Of a stretch of 64,000 nucleotides of DNA, positions 1 to 12,332 are shown piece after piece; the stretch's first letter is position 1, and each line of letters begins with the position of its first letter. The notes under the pieces are model-generated. The model did no database searches. It worked only from the letters and a program-made list of their open reading frames with translations, and was not told the DNA's origin. This stretch comes from Chamaelirium japonicum (Eukaryota; Streptophyta; Magnoliopsida; Liliales; Melanthiaceae), in the NCBI GenBank assembly GCA_947650365.1, contig CANTAL010000194.1, positions 1 through 64,000 of the forward strand, written 5' to 3'. The translations under genes and the position numbers were made by a program.

Positions 1-1330
1 TGGATCGTACGAATGAATTAGAATGGATCGTACGAATGAATTAGAATAGATCGTACGAATGAATTAGAATGGATCGTACGAAGGAATTAGAATGGATCGT
101 ACGAATGAATTAGAATGGATATATTCGTGCAAATGAATTAGAATTGATCGTATGAATGTATTAGAATGGATCGTATGAGTGAATTAGAATGGATCGTACG
201 AATGAATTAGAATGGATCGTATGAATGAATTAGAATGGATACATTCGTGTGAATGAATTAGAATGGATCGTATGAATGAATTAGAATAGATTTTGTGAAT
301 GAATTAGAACTGATCGTACGAATGAATTAGAATGGATACATTCATGCGAATGAATTAGAATGGATTGTATGAATGAATTAGAATGGATCCTATGAATGAA
401 TTAGAATGGATCGTACGAATGAATTAGAATGGATCGTGCGAATGAATTAGAATGGATCGTACGAATGAATTAGAATGGATACATTCGTGCGAATGAATTA
501 GAATGGATACATTCGTGCGAAAGAATTAGATTAGATCGTATGAATGAATTAGAATGGATTCTATGAATGAATTAGAATGGATCGTGCGAATGAATTAGAA
601 TGGATCGTACGAATGAATTAGAATGGATCGTGCTAATGAATTAGAATTGATCGAACGAATGATTAGCATGGATCGTGCTAATGAATTAGAATGGATCGTA
701 CAAATGAATTAGAATGGATCAAATGAATGAATTAGAATGGTTACATTCATGCGAATGAATTAGAATGGATCGTACGAATGGATTAGAATGGATCGTACGA
801 ATGGATTAGAATGGATACATTCGAGCGAATGAATTAGAATGGATCGTACGAATTAATTAGAATGGATTGTACGAATAAATTAGAATGGATACATTCGTCC
901 GAATGAATTAGAATGGATCATACGAATGAGTAAGAATGGATCGTACGAATGAAATAGAATAGATTGTACGAATGAATTAGAATGGATCGTGCAAATGAAT
1001 TAGAATGGATCGTACGAATAAATTAGAATGGATCGTACGAATGAATTAGAATCGATCGTGCGAATGAATTCGAATGGATCGTACGAATGAATTAGAATGG
1101 ATACGTTTGTGCAAATGAATTAGAATGGATCGTATGAATGAATTAGAATGGATCGTATGAGTGAATTGAACGGATAGTACGAATGAAGTAGAATGGATCG
1201 TATGAATGAATTAGAATGGATACATTCGTGCGAATGAATTAGAATGGATCGTATGAATGAATTAGAATAGATTGTGCGAATGAATTAGAATGGATCGTAC
1301 GAATGAATTAGAATGGCTACATTCGTGCGA
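1..1330 (+). repeat. Higher-order repeat A, copy A1
   Basis: Matches 6801-8130 at a fixed offset of 6800 bp until about 1168, where A1 has one base fewer, then at 6801. Rare variants agree in order: TATATTCGTGC, GATTTTGTG, AACTGATCG, GATTAGCATGG, GGATCAAATG, TACATTCGAGCG. The two diverge near 1335. The left end is cut by the window. Confidence 0.9.
662..682 (+). repeat. Dyad ATTAGCA-N7-TGCTAAT, + loop
   Basis: Perfect 7-bp arms around the loop TGGATCG. Identical arms occur in - blocks with the loop reversed (CGATCCA, e.g. 5886-5906). Further + examples: 2188-2208 (loop TGGATTG), 4594-4614, 5355-5375, 7462-7482, 16608-16628. Confidence 0.9.
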
Positions 1331-2280
1331 ATAAATTAGAATGGATCGTACGATCGAATTAGAATGGATCGTGTGAAAGAATTAGAATGGATTGTATGAA
1401 TGAATTAGAATAGATTGTATGAATGAATTAGAATGGATCGTACGAATGAATTAGAATGGATCGTACGAATGAATTAGAATGGATCGTACGAATGAATTAG
1501 AATGGATACATTCGTGCGAATGAATTAGAATAGATACATTCGTGCGAAAGAATTAGAATAGATCGTATGAATGAATTAGAATGGATCATATGAATGAATT
1601 AGAATGGATCGTGCGAATGAATTAGAATGGATCGTACGAATGAATTAGAATGGATCGTGCTAAAGAATTAGAATTGATCGAACGAATGAATTAGAATGGA
1701 TCGGACGAATGAATTAGAATGGATCATACGAATGAGTAAGAATGGATCGTATAAATGAAATAGAATAGATCGTACGAATGAATTAGAATGGATCGTACGA
1801 AGGAATTAGAATGGATCGTACGAATGAATTAGAATGGATATATTCGTGCAAATGAATTAGAATGGATTGTATGAATGAATTAGAATGGATCGTACGAATG
1901 AATTAGAATGGATCGTATGAATGAATTAGAATGGATACATTCGTGTGAATGAATTAGAATGGATCGTATGAATGAATTAGAATAGATTTTGTGAATGAAT
2001 TAGAACTGATCGTACGAATGAATGAGAATGGATACATTCGTGCGAATGAATTAGAATGGATTGTATGAATGAATTAGAATGGATCCTATGAATGAATTAG
2101 AATGGATCGTGCGAATGAATTAGAATGGATCGTACGAATGAATTAGAATGGATCGTGCTAATGAATTAGAATTGATCGAACGAATGAATTAGCATGGATT
2201 GTGCTAATGAATTAGAATGGAACGTACGAATGAATTAGAATGGATCGTGTGAAAGAATTAGAATGGATTGTATGAATGAA

Positions 2281-3699
2281 TTCGTACGATCCATTCGAAT
2301 TCATTCGCACGATCCATTCGAATTCATTCGCACGATCCATTCTAATTCATTCATACGATCCATTCTAGTTCATTCATACAATCCATTCTAATTCTTTCAC
2401 ACGATCCGTTCTAATTCATTCGTAGGATCCATTCTAATTCATTCGTACAATCTATTCTATTTCATTCGTATGATCCATTTTACTCATTCGTATGATCCAT
2501 TCTAATTCATTCGGACGAATGTATCCATTCTAATTTATTCATACGATCCATTCTAATTCATTCGTACGATCCATTCTAATTCATTCGTACGATCCATTCT
2601 AATTCATTCATCCGATCCATTCTAATTCATTCGCACGAATGTATCCATTCTAATTCATTCGTACGATCCATTCTAATTCATTCGTACGATCCATTCTAAT
2701 TCATTCGTAAGATCCATTCTAATTCATTCGTACGATCCATTCTAATTCATTCATACGATCCATTCTAATTCATTCATACAATCCATTCTAATTCTTTCAC
2801 ACGATCCATTCTAATTCATTCGTAGGATCCATTCTAATTCATTCATACAATCTATTCTATTTCATTCGTACGATCCATTCTTACCCATTCGTATGATCCA
2901 TTCTAATTCATTCGGACGAATGTATCCATTCTAATTTATTCGTACGATCCATTCAAATTCATTCGTACGATCCATTCTAATTCATTCGTACGATCCATTC
3001 TAATTCATTCGTCCGATCCATTCTAATTCATTCGCACGAATGTATCCATTCTAATTCATTCGTACGATCCATTCTAATTCATTCGTACGATCCATTCTAA
3101 TTCATTTGTAAGATCCATTCTAATTCATTCGTACGATCCATTCTAATTCATTCGCACGATCCATTCTAATTCATTCGCACGAATGTATCCATTCTAATTC
3201 ATTTGCACGATCCATTCTAATTCATTCCTATGATCTATTCTAATTCATTCGTACGATTCATTCTAATTCATTCTAATTCATTCGTACGATCCATTCTAAT
3301 TCATTCGTACGATCCATTCTTTCACACGATCCATTTTAATTCACTCATACGATCCATTCTAATACATTCATACGATCCATTCTAATACATTCATACGATC
3401 CATTCTAATTCATTTGCACGAATATATCCATTCTAATTCATTCGTACGATTCATTCTAATTCCTATGTACGATCCATTCTAATTCATTCGTAAGATCCAT
3501 TCTAATTCATTCGTACGATCCATTCTAATTCATTCGCACGATCCATTCTAATTTATTCGCACGAATGTATCCATTCTAATTCATTTGCGCGATCCATTCT
3601 AATTCATTCCTATGATCTATTCTAATTCATTCGTACGATTCATTCTAATTCATTCTAATTCATTCGTACGATCCATTCTTACTCATTCGTATGATCCAT
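2281..3699 (-). repeat. Satellite block 2, - orientation
   Basis: Opens with GAATTC joined to CGTACGATCC. Contains an internal tandem duplication of about 400 bp (the CTTTCACACGATCC monomer at 2394 and again at 2794), then another with a 382-bp period (CCTATGATCT at 3227 and 3609). Extra decamer copies (TTCTAATTCA twice in a row) occur near 3260-3290 and 3640-3660. Confidence 0.92.
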
Positions 3700-3870
3700 T
3701 ATGGATACATTCGTGCGAATGAATTAGTATGGATCATACGAAAGAGTAATATTGGATCGTACGAATGAAATAGAATGGATTGTGCGAATGAATTAGAATG
3801 GATCGTAGAATGGATCAGAATAGATCGCGTGAAAGAATTAGAATGGATTGTATGAATGAATTAGAATGAA
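3700..3870 (+). repeat. Satellite block 3, + orientation (short)
   Basis: About 170 bp, entered through ATCCAT-T-ATGGAT centred on 3700 and left through GAATTC at 3868-3873. Its first monomer is a 28-mer. One monomer is disordered (two GGATC-like pieces near 3805-3825). Confidence 0.9.
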
Positions 3871-4414
3871 TTCGTACAATCTACTCGAATTCATTCGCAC
3901 GATCCATTCTAATTCATTCATACGATCCATTCTAATTCTTTCACACGATCCATTTTAATTCACTCATACGATCCATTCTAATACATTCATACGATCCATT
4001 CTAATTCATTTGCACGAATATATCCATTCTAATTCATTCGTACGATCCATTCTAATTCCTTCGTACGATCCATTCTAATTCATTCGTACGATCTATTCTA
4101 ATTCATTAGCACGATCCATTCTAATTCATTCGTACGATCCATTCTAATTCATTCGTACGATCCATTCTAATTCATTCGTACGATCCATTCTAATTCATTC
4201 ATACAATCCATTCTAATTCATTCGTACGATCCATTCTAATTCACTCATACGATCCATTCTAATACATTCATACGATCCATTCTAATTCATTTGCACGAAA
4301 ATATCCATTCTAATTCATTCGTACGATCCATTCTAATTCCTTCGTACGATCCATTCTAACTCATTCGTACGATCTATTCTAATTCATTCGTACGATCCAT
4401 TCTAATTCATTCGT
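3871..4414 (-). repeat. Satellite block 4, - orientation
   Basis: Carries a local tandem duplication with a period near 281 bp: the CACTCATACG / AATACATTCATACG monomer pair starts at 3961 and again at 4242. Leaves through the palindrome TCGTACGA at 4411-4418. Confidence 0.9.
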
Positions 4415-5457
4415 ACGAATGAATCAGAATGGATACATTCGTGCGAATGAATTAGAATGGATACATTCGTGCGAAAGAATTAGAATAGATCGTATGAATG
4501 AATTAGAATGGATCCTATGAATGAATTAGAATGGATCGTGCGAATGAATTAGAATGGATCGTGCTAATGAACTAGAATTGATCGAACGAATGAATTAGCA
4601 TGGATCGTGCTAATGAATTAGAATGGATCGTACGAATGAATTATAATGGATCGTGTGAAAGAATTAGAATGGATTGTATGAATGAATTAGAATGGATCGT
4701 ACGAATAAATTAGAATGGATCGTACGAAGGAATTAGAATGGATCGTACGAATGAATTAGAATGGATCGTACGAATGAATTAGAATAGATCGTATGAATGA
4801 ATTAGAATGGATCGTACGAAGGAATTAGAATGGATCGTACGAATGAATTAGAATGGATCTTATGAATGAATTAGAATGGATACATTCGTGTGAATGAATT
4901 AGAATGGATCGTATGAATAAATTAGAATAGATTTTGTGAATGAATTAGAACTGATCGTACGAATGAATTAGAATGGATACATTCGTGCGAATGAATTAGA
5001 ATGGATTGTATGAATGAATTAGAATGGATCCTATGAATGAATTAGAATGGATCGTACGAATGAATTAGAATGGATACATTCGTGCGAATGAATTAGAATT
5101 GATCGTACGAATGAATTAGAATGGATCGTGCGAATGAATTAGAATGGATCGTACGAATGAATTAGAATGGATACATTCATGCGAATGAATTAAAATAGAT
5201 ACATTCGTGCGAAAGAATTAGAATAGATCGTATGAATGAATTAGAATGTATCCTATGAATGAATTAGAATGGATCGTGCGAATGAATTAGAATGGATCGT
5301 ACGAATGAATTAGAATGGATCGTGCTATTGAATTAGAATTGATCGAACGAATGAATTAGCATGGATCGTGCTAATGAATTAGAATGGAACGTACGAATGA
5401 ATTAGAATGGATCGTGTGAAAGAATTAGAATGGATTGTATGAATGAATTAGAATGAA
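4415..5457 (+). repeat. Satellite block 5, + orientation
   Basis: Contains the GATTTTGTG marker at 4930 followed by the AACTGATCG monomer, as in A1, and ATTAGCA-N7-TGCTAAT dyads at 4594-4614 and 5355-5375. Its end resembles the end of block 1, including the switch through GAATTC at 5455-5460. Confidence 0.92.
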
Positions 5458-6716
5458 TTCGTACGATCCATTCGAATTCATTCGTACGATCCATTCTAAT
5501 TCATTCATACGATCCATTCTAATTCATTCATACAATCTATTCTAATTCTTTCACACGATCCATTCTAATTCATTCGTAGGATCCATTCTAATTCATTCGT
5601 ACAATCGATTCTATTTCATTCGTACGATCCATTCTTACTTATTCGTTTGATCCATTCTAATTCATTCGGACGAATGTATCCATTCTAATTTATTCGTACG
5701 ATCCATTCTAATTCATTCGTACGATCCATTCTAATTCATTCGCTCGAATGTATCCATTCTAATCCATTCGTACGATCCATTCTAATCCATTCGTACGATT
5801 CATTCTAATTCATTCGCATGAATGTAACAATTCTAATTCATTCATTTGATCCATTCTAATTCATTCGTACGATCCATTCTAATTCATTAGCACGATCCAT
5901 GCTAATTCATTCGTTCAATCAATTCTAATTCATTAGCACGATCCATTCTAATTCATTCGTACGATCCATTCTAATTCATTCGCACGATCCATTCTCATTC
6001 ATTCATAGGATCAATTCTAATTCATTCATACGATCTATTCTAATTCTTTCGCACGAATGTATCCATTCTAATTCATTCGCACGAATGTTTCCATTCTAAT
6101 TCATTCGTACGATCCATTCTAATTCATTCGCACGATCCATTCTAATTCATTCGTACGATCAATTCTAATTCATTCGCACGAATGTATCCATTCTAATTCA
6201 TTCCTACGATCCATTCTAATTCATTCATTGGATCCATTCTAATTCATTCATACAATCCATTCTAATTCATTCGCACGAATGTATCCATTCTATTTCATTC
6301 GTACGATCAGTTCTAATTCATTCACAAAATCTATTCTAATTCATTCATACGATCCATTCTAATTCATTCACACGAATGTATCCATTCTAATTCATTCATA
6401 CGATCCATTCTAATTCATTCGTACGATCCATTCTAATTCCTTCGTACGATCCATTCTAATTCATTCGTACGATCTATTCTAATTCATTCGTACGATCCAT
6501 TCTAATTCCTTCGTACGATCCATTCTAATTCATTCGTACGATCCATTCTAATTCATTCATATAATCCATTCTAATTCTTTCACACGATCCATTCTAATTC
6601 ATTCGTACGATCCATTCTAATTCATTCGTGCAATCCATTCTATTTCATTCGTACGATCTATTCTTACTCATTCGTACGATCCATTCTAATTCATTCACAC
6701 GAATGTATCCATTCGT
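5458..6716 (-). repeat. Satellite block 6, - orientation
   Basis: From about 6100 onward this block matches 15240-15885 monomer by monomer (for example the CAGTTC variant at 6307 and its partner near 15453), with one monomer fewer here. Dyad ATTAGCA-N7-TGCTAAT in the reverse reading at 5886-5906. Ends at ATTCGTACGAAT (6711-6722). Confidence 0.92.
5886..5906 (-). repeat. Dyad ATTAGCA-N7-TGCTAAT, - loop
   Basis: Same arms as 662-682 with loop CGATCCA. Similar at 20780-20800 (loop TGATCCA). The arms read the same on both strands, so only the loop and flanks show orientation. Confidence 0.9.
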
Positions 6717-9700
6717 ACGAATGAATTAGAATAGATTGTACGAATGAATTAGAATGGATCGTACGAATGAATTAGAATGGATCGTACGAAGGAATTAGAA
6801 TGGATCGTACGAATGAATTAGAATGGATCGTACGAATGAATTAGAATAGATCGTACGAATGAATTAGAATGGATCGTACGAAGGAATTAGAATGGATCGT
6901 ACGAATGAATTAGAATGGATATATTCGTGCAAATGAATTAGAATTGATCGTATGAATGTATTAGAATGGATTGTATGAGTGAATTAGAATGGATCGTACG
7001 AATGAATTAGAATGGATCGTATGAATGAATTAGAATGGATACATTCGTGTGAATGAATTAGAATGGATCGTATGAATGAATTAGAATAGATTTTGTGAAT
7101 GAATTAGAACTGATCGTACGAATGAATTAGAAGGGATACATTCATGCGAATGAATTAGAATGGATTGTATGAATGAATTAGAATGGATCCTATGAATGAA
7201 TTAGAATGGATCGTACGAATGAATTAGAATGGATCGTGCGAATGAATTAGAATGGATCGTACGAATGAATTAGAATGGATACATTCGTGCGAATGAATTA
7301 GAATGGATACATTCGTGCGAAAGAATTAGATTAGATCGTATGAATGAATTAGAATGGATCCTATGAATGAATTAGAATGGATCGTGCGAATGAATTAGAA
7401 TGGATCGTACGAATGAATTAGAATGGATCGTGCTAATGAATTAGAATTGATCGAACGAATGATTAGCATGGATCGTGCTAATGAATTAGAATGGATCGTA
7501 CAAATGAATTAGAATGGATCAAATGAATGAATTAGAATGGTTACATTCATGCGAATGAATTAGAATGGATCGTACGAATGGATTAGAATGGATCGTACGA
7601 ATGGATTAGAATGGATACATTCGAGCGAATGAATTAGAATGGATCGTACGAATGAATTAGAATGGATTGTACGAATAAATTAGAATGGATACATTCGTCC
7701 GAATGAATTAGAATGGATCATACGAATGAGTAAGAATGGATTGTACGAATGAAATAGAATAGATTGTACGAATGAATTAGAATGGATCGTGCAAATGAAT
7801 TAGAATGGATCGTACGAATAAATTAGAATGGATCGTACGAATGAATTAGAATCGATCGTGCGAATGAATTCGAATGGATCGTACGAATGAATTAGAATGG
7901 ATACCTTTGTGCAAATGAATTAGAATGGATCGTATGAATGAATTAGAATGGATCGTATGAGTGAATTAGAACGGATAGTACGAATGAAGTAGAATGGATC
8001 GTATGAATGAATTAGAATGGATACATTCGTGCGAATGAATTAGAATGGATCGTATGAATGAATTAGAATAGATTGTGCGAATGAATTAGAATGGATCGTA
8101 CGAATGAATTAGAATGGATACATTCGTGCGAATGAATTAGAATGGATACATTCGTGCGAAAGAATTAGAATAGATCGTATGAATGAATTAGAATTGATCC
8201 TATGAATGAATTAGAATGGATCTTGCGAATGAATTAGAATGGATCGTACGAATGAATTAGAATGGATCGTGTGAAAGAATTAGAATGGATCGTACGAATG
8301 AATTAGAATGGATCGTGCGAATGAATTAGAATGGATCGTAGGAATGAATTAGAATGGATACATTCGTGCGAATGAATTAGAATGGATCGGACGAATGAAT
8401 TAGAATGGATCGTACGAATGAGTAAGAATGGATCGTACGAATGAAATAGAATAGATCGTACAAATGAATTAGAATGGATCGAACTAAGGAATTAGAATGG
8501 ATCGTACGAATGAATTAGAATGGATATATTCGTGCAAATGAATTAGAATGGATCGTATGAATGTATTAGAATGGATCGTATGAGTGAATTAGAATTGATC
8601 GAACGAATGAATTAGAATGGATCGTATGAATGAATTAGAATGGATACATTCGTGTGAATGAATTAGAATGGATCGTATGAATGAATTAGAATGGATCGTG
8701 CGAATGAATTAGAATGGATCGTACGAATGAATTAGAATGGATACATTTGTGTGAATGAATTAGAATGGATCGTATGAATGAATTAGAACGGATCGTATGA
8801 ATGAATTAGAATTGATCGTACGAATGAATTAGAATGGATCGTGCGAATGAATTAGAATGGATCGTACGAATGAATTAGAATGGATCGTACGAATGAACTA
8901 GAATGGATACATTCGTATGAATGAATTAGAATGGATCGTATGAATGAATTAGAATGGATCGTACGAATGAATTAGAATGGATCTTTCGAATGAATTAGAA
9001 TGGATCATACGAATGAATTAGACTGGATCGTACGAATGAATTAGAATGGATCTTACGAATGAATTAGAATGGATCGTACGAATAAATTAGAATGGATCGT
9101 ATGAATGGTTTAGAATGGATACATTCGTGCGAATGAATTAGAATTGATCGGACGAATGAATTAGAATGGATCGTACAAATGAATTAGAATGGATCAAATG
9201 AATGAATTAGAATGGTTACATTCATGCGAATGAATTAGAATGGATCGTACGAATGGATTAGAATGGATACATTCGTGCGAATGAATTAGAATGGATCATA
9301 CGAATGAGTAAGAATGGATCGTACGAATAAAATAGAATGGATTGTACGAATGAATTAGAATGGATCGTGCGAATGAATTTTAATGGATCGTACGAATGAA
9401 TTAGAATGGATCGTGCTAATGAATTAGAATTGATCGTACGAATGAAATAGAATGGATTGTACGAATGATTTAGAATGGATCGTACGAATGAATTAGAATG
9501 GATCGTACGAATGATTTAGAATGGATACATTCGTGCGAATGAATTAGAATGGATCATACGAATGAGTAAGAATGGATCGTACGAATGAGTAAGAATGGAT
9601 CGTACGAATGAAATAGAATGGATTGTACGAATGAATTAGAATGGATTCGTACGAATGAATTAGAATGGATACATTCGTGCGAATGAATTAGAATGGATCA

Positions 9701-10148
9701 TACCAATGAGTAAGAATGGATCGTACGAATAAAATAGAATGGATTGTGCGAATGAATTAGAATGGATCGTACGAATGAATTAGAATGGATCGTACGAATG
9801 AATTAGAATGGATCATACGAATTAATTAGAATGGATCCTACGAATGAATTAGAATGGATCGTACGAATGAATTAGATTGGATCGTACGAATAAATTAGAA
9901 TGGATCGTACGAATGAATTAGAAGGGATCATACGATTGAATTAGAATGGATCGTACGAATGAATTAGAATGGATCGTACGAATGAATTAGAATGGATCAT
10001 ACGAATGAAATAGAATGGATACATTTGTGCAAATGAATTAGAATGGATCGTACGAATGGATTAGAATGGATCGTACGAATGGATTAGAATAGATACATTC
10101 GTGCGAATGAATTAGAATGGATTGTATGAATGAATTAGAATGGATCGT
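6717..10148 (+). repeat. Satellite block 7, + orientation (longest block)
   Basis: About 3.4 kb without a switch. Contains higher-order copy A2 (6801 to about 8130), the GATTTTGTG marker at 7089 and the dyad at 7462-7482. The part near 9100-9250 (GAATGGTTTAG monomer, then the GGTTACATTCATGCG monomer) returns near 50200 and 60770. Ends in the perfect 14-bp palindrome GGATCGTACGATCC at 10142-10155. Confidence 0.93.
6801..8130 (+). repeat. Higher-order repeat A, copy A2
   Basis: Second copy of A. Together with block 6 from about 6100 it forms a longer unit that crosses the -/+ junction at 6716, matched by A3 together with block 14. The inversion therefore predates that duplication. Confidence 0.9.
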
Positions 10149-10571
10149 ACGATCCATTCGAATTCATTCGCATGATCCATTCTAATTCATTCGTATGATC
10201 TATTCTAATTCATTCATACGATCCATTCTAATTCATTCGTACGATCCATTCTAATTCATTCGTATATTCCATTCTAATTCATTCGTACGATCTATTCTAT
10301 TTCATTCGTACGATCCGTTCTTACTCATTCGTATGATCCATTCTAATTCATTCGGACGAATGTATCCATTCTAATTTATTCGTACGATCCATTCTAATTC
10401 ATTCGTACGATCCATTCTAATTCATTCGTACGATCCATTATTACTCATTCGTATGATCCATTCTAATTCATTCGTACGATCCATTCTAATTCATTCGTAC
10501 GATCCATTCTAATTCATTCACACAATCTATTCTAATTCATTCGTACGATCCATTCTAATTCATTCGTACGA
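10149..10571 (-). repeat. Satellite block 8, - orientation
   Basis: Short block bounded at both ends by perfect palindromes: GGATCGTACGATCC at 10142-10155 and a 22-bp palindrome at 10561-10582 in which two CGTACGA cores are fused tail to tail. Confidence 0.92.
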
Positions 10572-10582
10572 TCGTACGAATG
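10561..10582. repeat. 22-bp perfect palindrome at a -/+ switch
   Basis: Each half is CATTCGTACGA read inward, joined at 10571/10572. Two monomer CGTACG cores share one GATC-like centre. It occurs once in the window. Confidence 0.92.
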
Positions 10583-11479
10583 AATTAGAATGGATCGTAC
10601 GGAATGAATTAGAATGGATTGTATGAATGAATTAGAATGGATACATTCGTGCGAATGAATTAGAATGGATCATACGAATGAGTAAGAATGGGTCGTACGA
10701 ATGAAATAGAATGGATTGTACGATTGAATTAGAATGGATCGTACAAATGAATTAGAATGGATCGTACGAATGAATTAGAATGGATCATACGAATGAGTAA
10801 GAATGGATCGTACAAATGAAATAGAATGGATTGTACGAATGAATAAGAATAGATCGTACGAATGAATGAGAATGGATCGTGTGAAAGAATTAGAATGCAT
10901 TGTATGAATGAATTAGAATGGATCGTATGAATGAATTAGAATGGATCGTGCGAATGAATTCGAATGAATCGCATGATCCATTCGAATAGAATGGATCGTA
11001 TGAATGAATTAGAATGGATCAGGCGAATGAATTAGAATGGATTGTAGGAATGAATTAGAATGGATCGTATGAATGAATTAGAATGGATCGTATGAATGAA
11101 TTAGAATGGATCGTGCGAATGAATTAGAATGGATCGTACGAATGAATTAGAATGGATCATACGAATGAATTAGAATAGATCATACGAATGAGTAAGAATG
11201 GATCGTACGAATGGATTAGAATAGATTGTGCGAATGAATTAGAATGGATCGTACGAATGAATTAGAATGGATACATTCGTGCGAATAAATTAGAATGGAT
11301 TGTATGAATGAATTAGAATGGATCATACGAATAAATTAGAATGGATCGTACGAATGAATTAGAATGGATCATACGAATGAATTAGAATAGATTGCGCGAA
11401 TGAATTAGAATGGATCATGCGAATGAAATAGAATGGATACAAATGAATTAGAATGGATCATATGAATGAATTAGAATGA
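10572..11479 (+). repeat. Satellite block 9, + orientation
   Basis: Contains at 10961-10984 a hairpin (arms CGAATGAATC and GATCCATTCG, loop GCAT) that is the reverse-orientation version of the element found in blocks 20, 26, 38 and 52. Ends GAATGAC joined to GATCC. A GGAATG insertion of one G is seen near 10600. Confidence 0.9.
10961..10984 (+). repeat. Hairpin with loop GCAT
   Basis: Arms CGAATGAATC and GATCCATTCG, one mismatch, loop GCAT. It is the reverse complement form of the hairpins at 23587, 31061, 41885 and 52764. Confidence 0.82.
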
Positions 11480-12332
11480 CGATCCATTCTTACTCATTCA
11501 TATGATCCATTCTAATTTATTCGCACAAATGTATCCATTCTAATTCATTCGTACGTCTAATTCATTCGTACGGTCCATTCTAATTCATTCGCACAATCCA
11601 TTCTATTTCATTCGTACGATCCATTTTAATTCATTCGTACGATCCATTCTAATTCATTCGTCCGATTCATTCTAATTCATTCGCACGAATGTATCCATTA
11701 TAATTCATTCGTATGATCCATTCTAATTCATTCGTACGATCCATTCTAATTCATTCGTAAGATCCATTCTAATTCATTCGTACGATCCATTCTAATTCAT
11801 TCGTACGATCCATTCTAATTCCTTCGTACGATCCATTCTAATTCATTCGTACGATCTATTCTAATTCATTCGCATGATCTGTTCTTATTCATTCGCACAA
11901 TCCATTCTAATTCATTCGCACGAATGTATCCATTCTAATTCATTCGTATGATCCATTCTAATTGATTCCCACGATCCATTCTAATTTATTCGTAGGATCC
12001 ATTCTAATTCATTCGCACAATCCATTCTAATTCATTCATACAATTCATTCTAATTCATTCGTATGATCCATTCTAACTCATTCGGTGGATCCATTCTAAT
12101 TCATTCGTACGATCCATTCTAATTCATTCCCACGATCCATTCTAATTTATTCGTACGATCCATTCTAAATCATTCGTACGATCTATTCTAATTCATTCGC
12201 ACGAATGTAACCATTCTAATTCATTCGTATGACCTATTCTAATTCATTCGTACGATCTATTCTAATTCATTCGTACAATCCATTGTAATTCATTCATACA
12301 ATCCATTTAGATTTATTCGCACGAATGTATCC
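11480..12332 (-). repeat. Satellite block 10, - orientation
   Basis: Includes one shortened unit near 11551-11570, where GTACG runs straight into TCTAATTCATTC. Monomers reading GATCTGTTCTTATTC appear near 11876 and return at about 46708, 48391 and at the window end. The switch out, GTATCC joined to CGAATGAG, has no obvious palindrome and occurs once. Confidence 0.9.

Larger units (their letters stand above)
1..2280 (+). repeat. Satellite block 1, + orientation
   Basis: Begins outside the window. Holds higher-order copy A1 (1 to about 1330). The stretch 81-410 is repeated at 1800-2105, first at a distance of 1719 bp and then 1696 bp, a loss of one 23-bp monomer. GATTTTGTG marker monomers lie at 289 and 1985; dyads ATTAGCA-N7-TGCTAAT lie at 662-682 and 2188-2208. 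Ends at a GAATTC switch. Confidence 0.93.

Noticed and set aside
10149-10571. CENP-B box
   Set aside because: The - reading ATTCGTACGATCCATTC matches the start of the known box pattern (TTCG, then A and C at the right spacing) but lacks the CGGG end, having CATT. Six of nine fixed positions is not enough.
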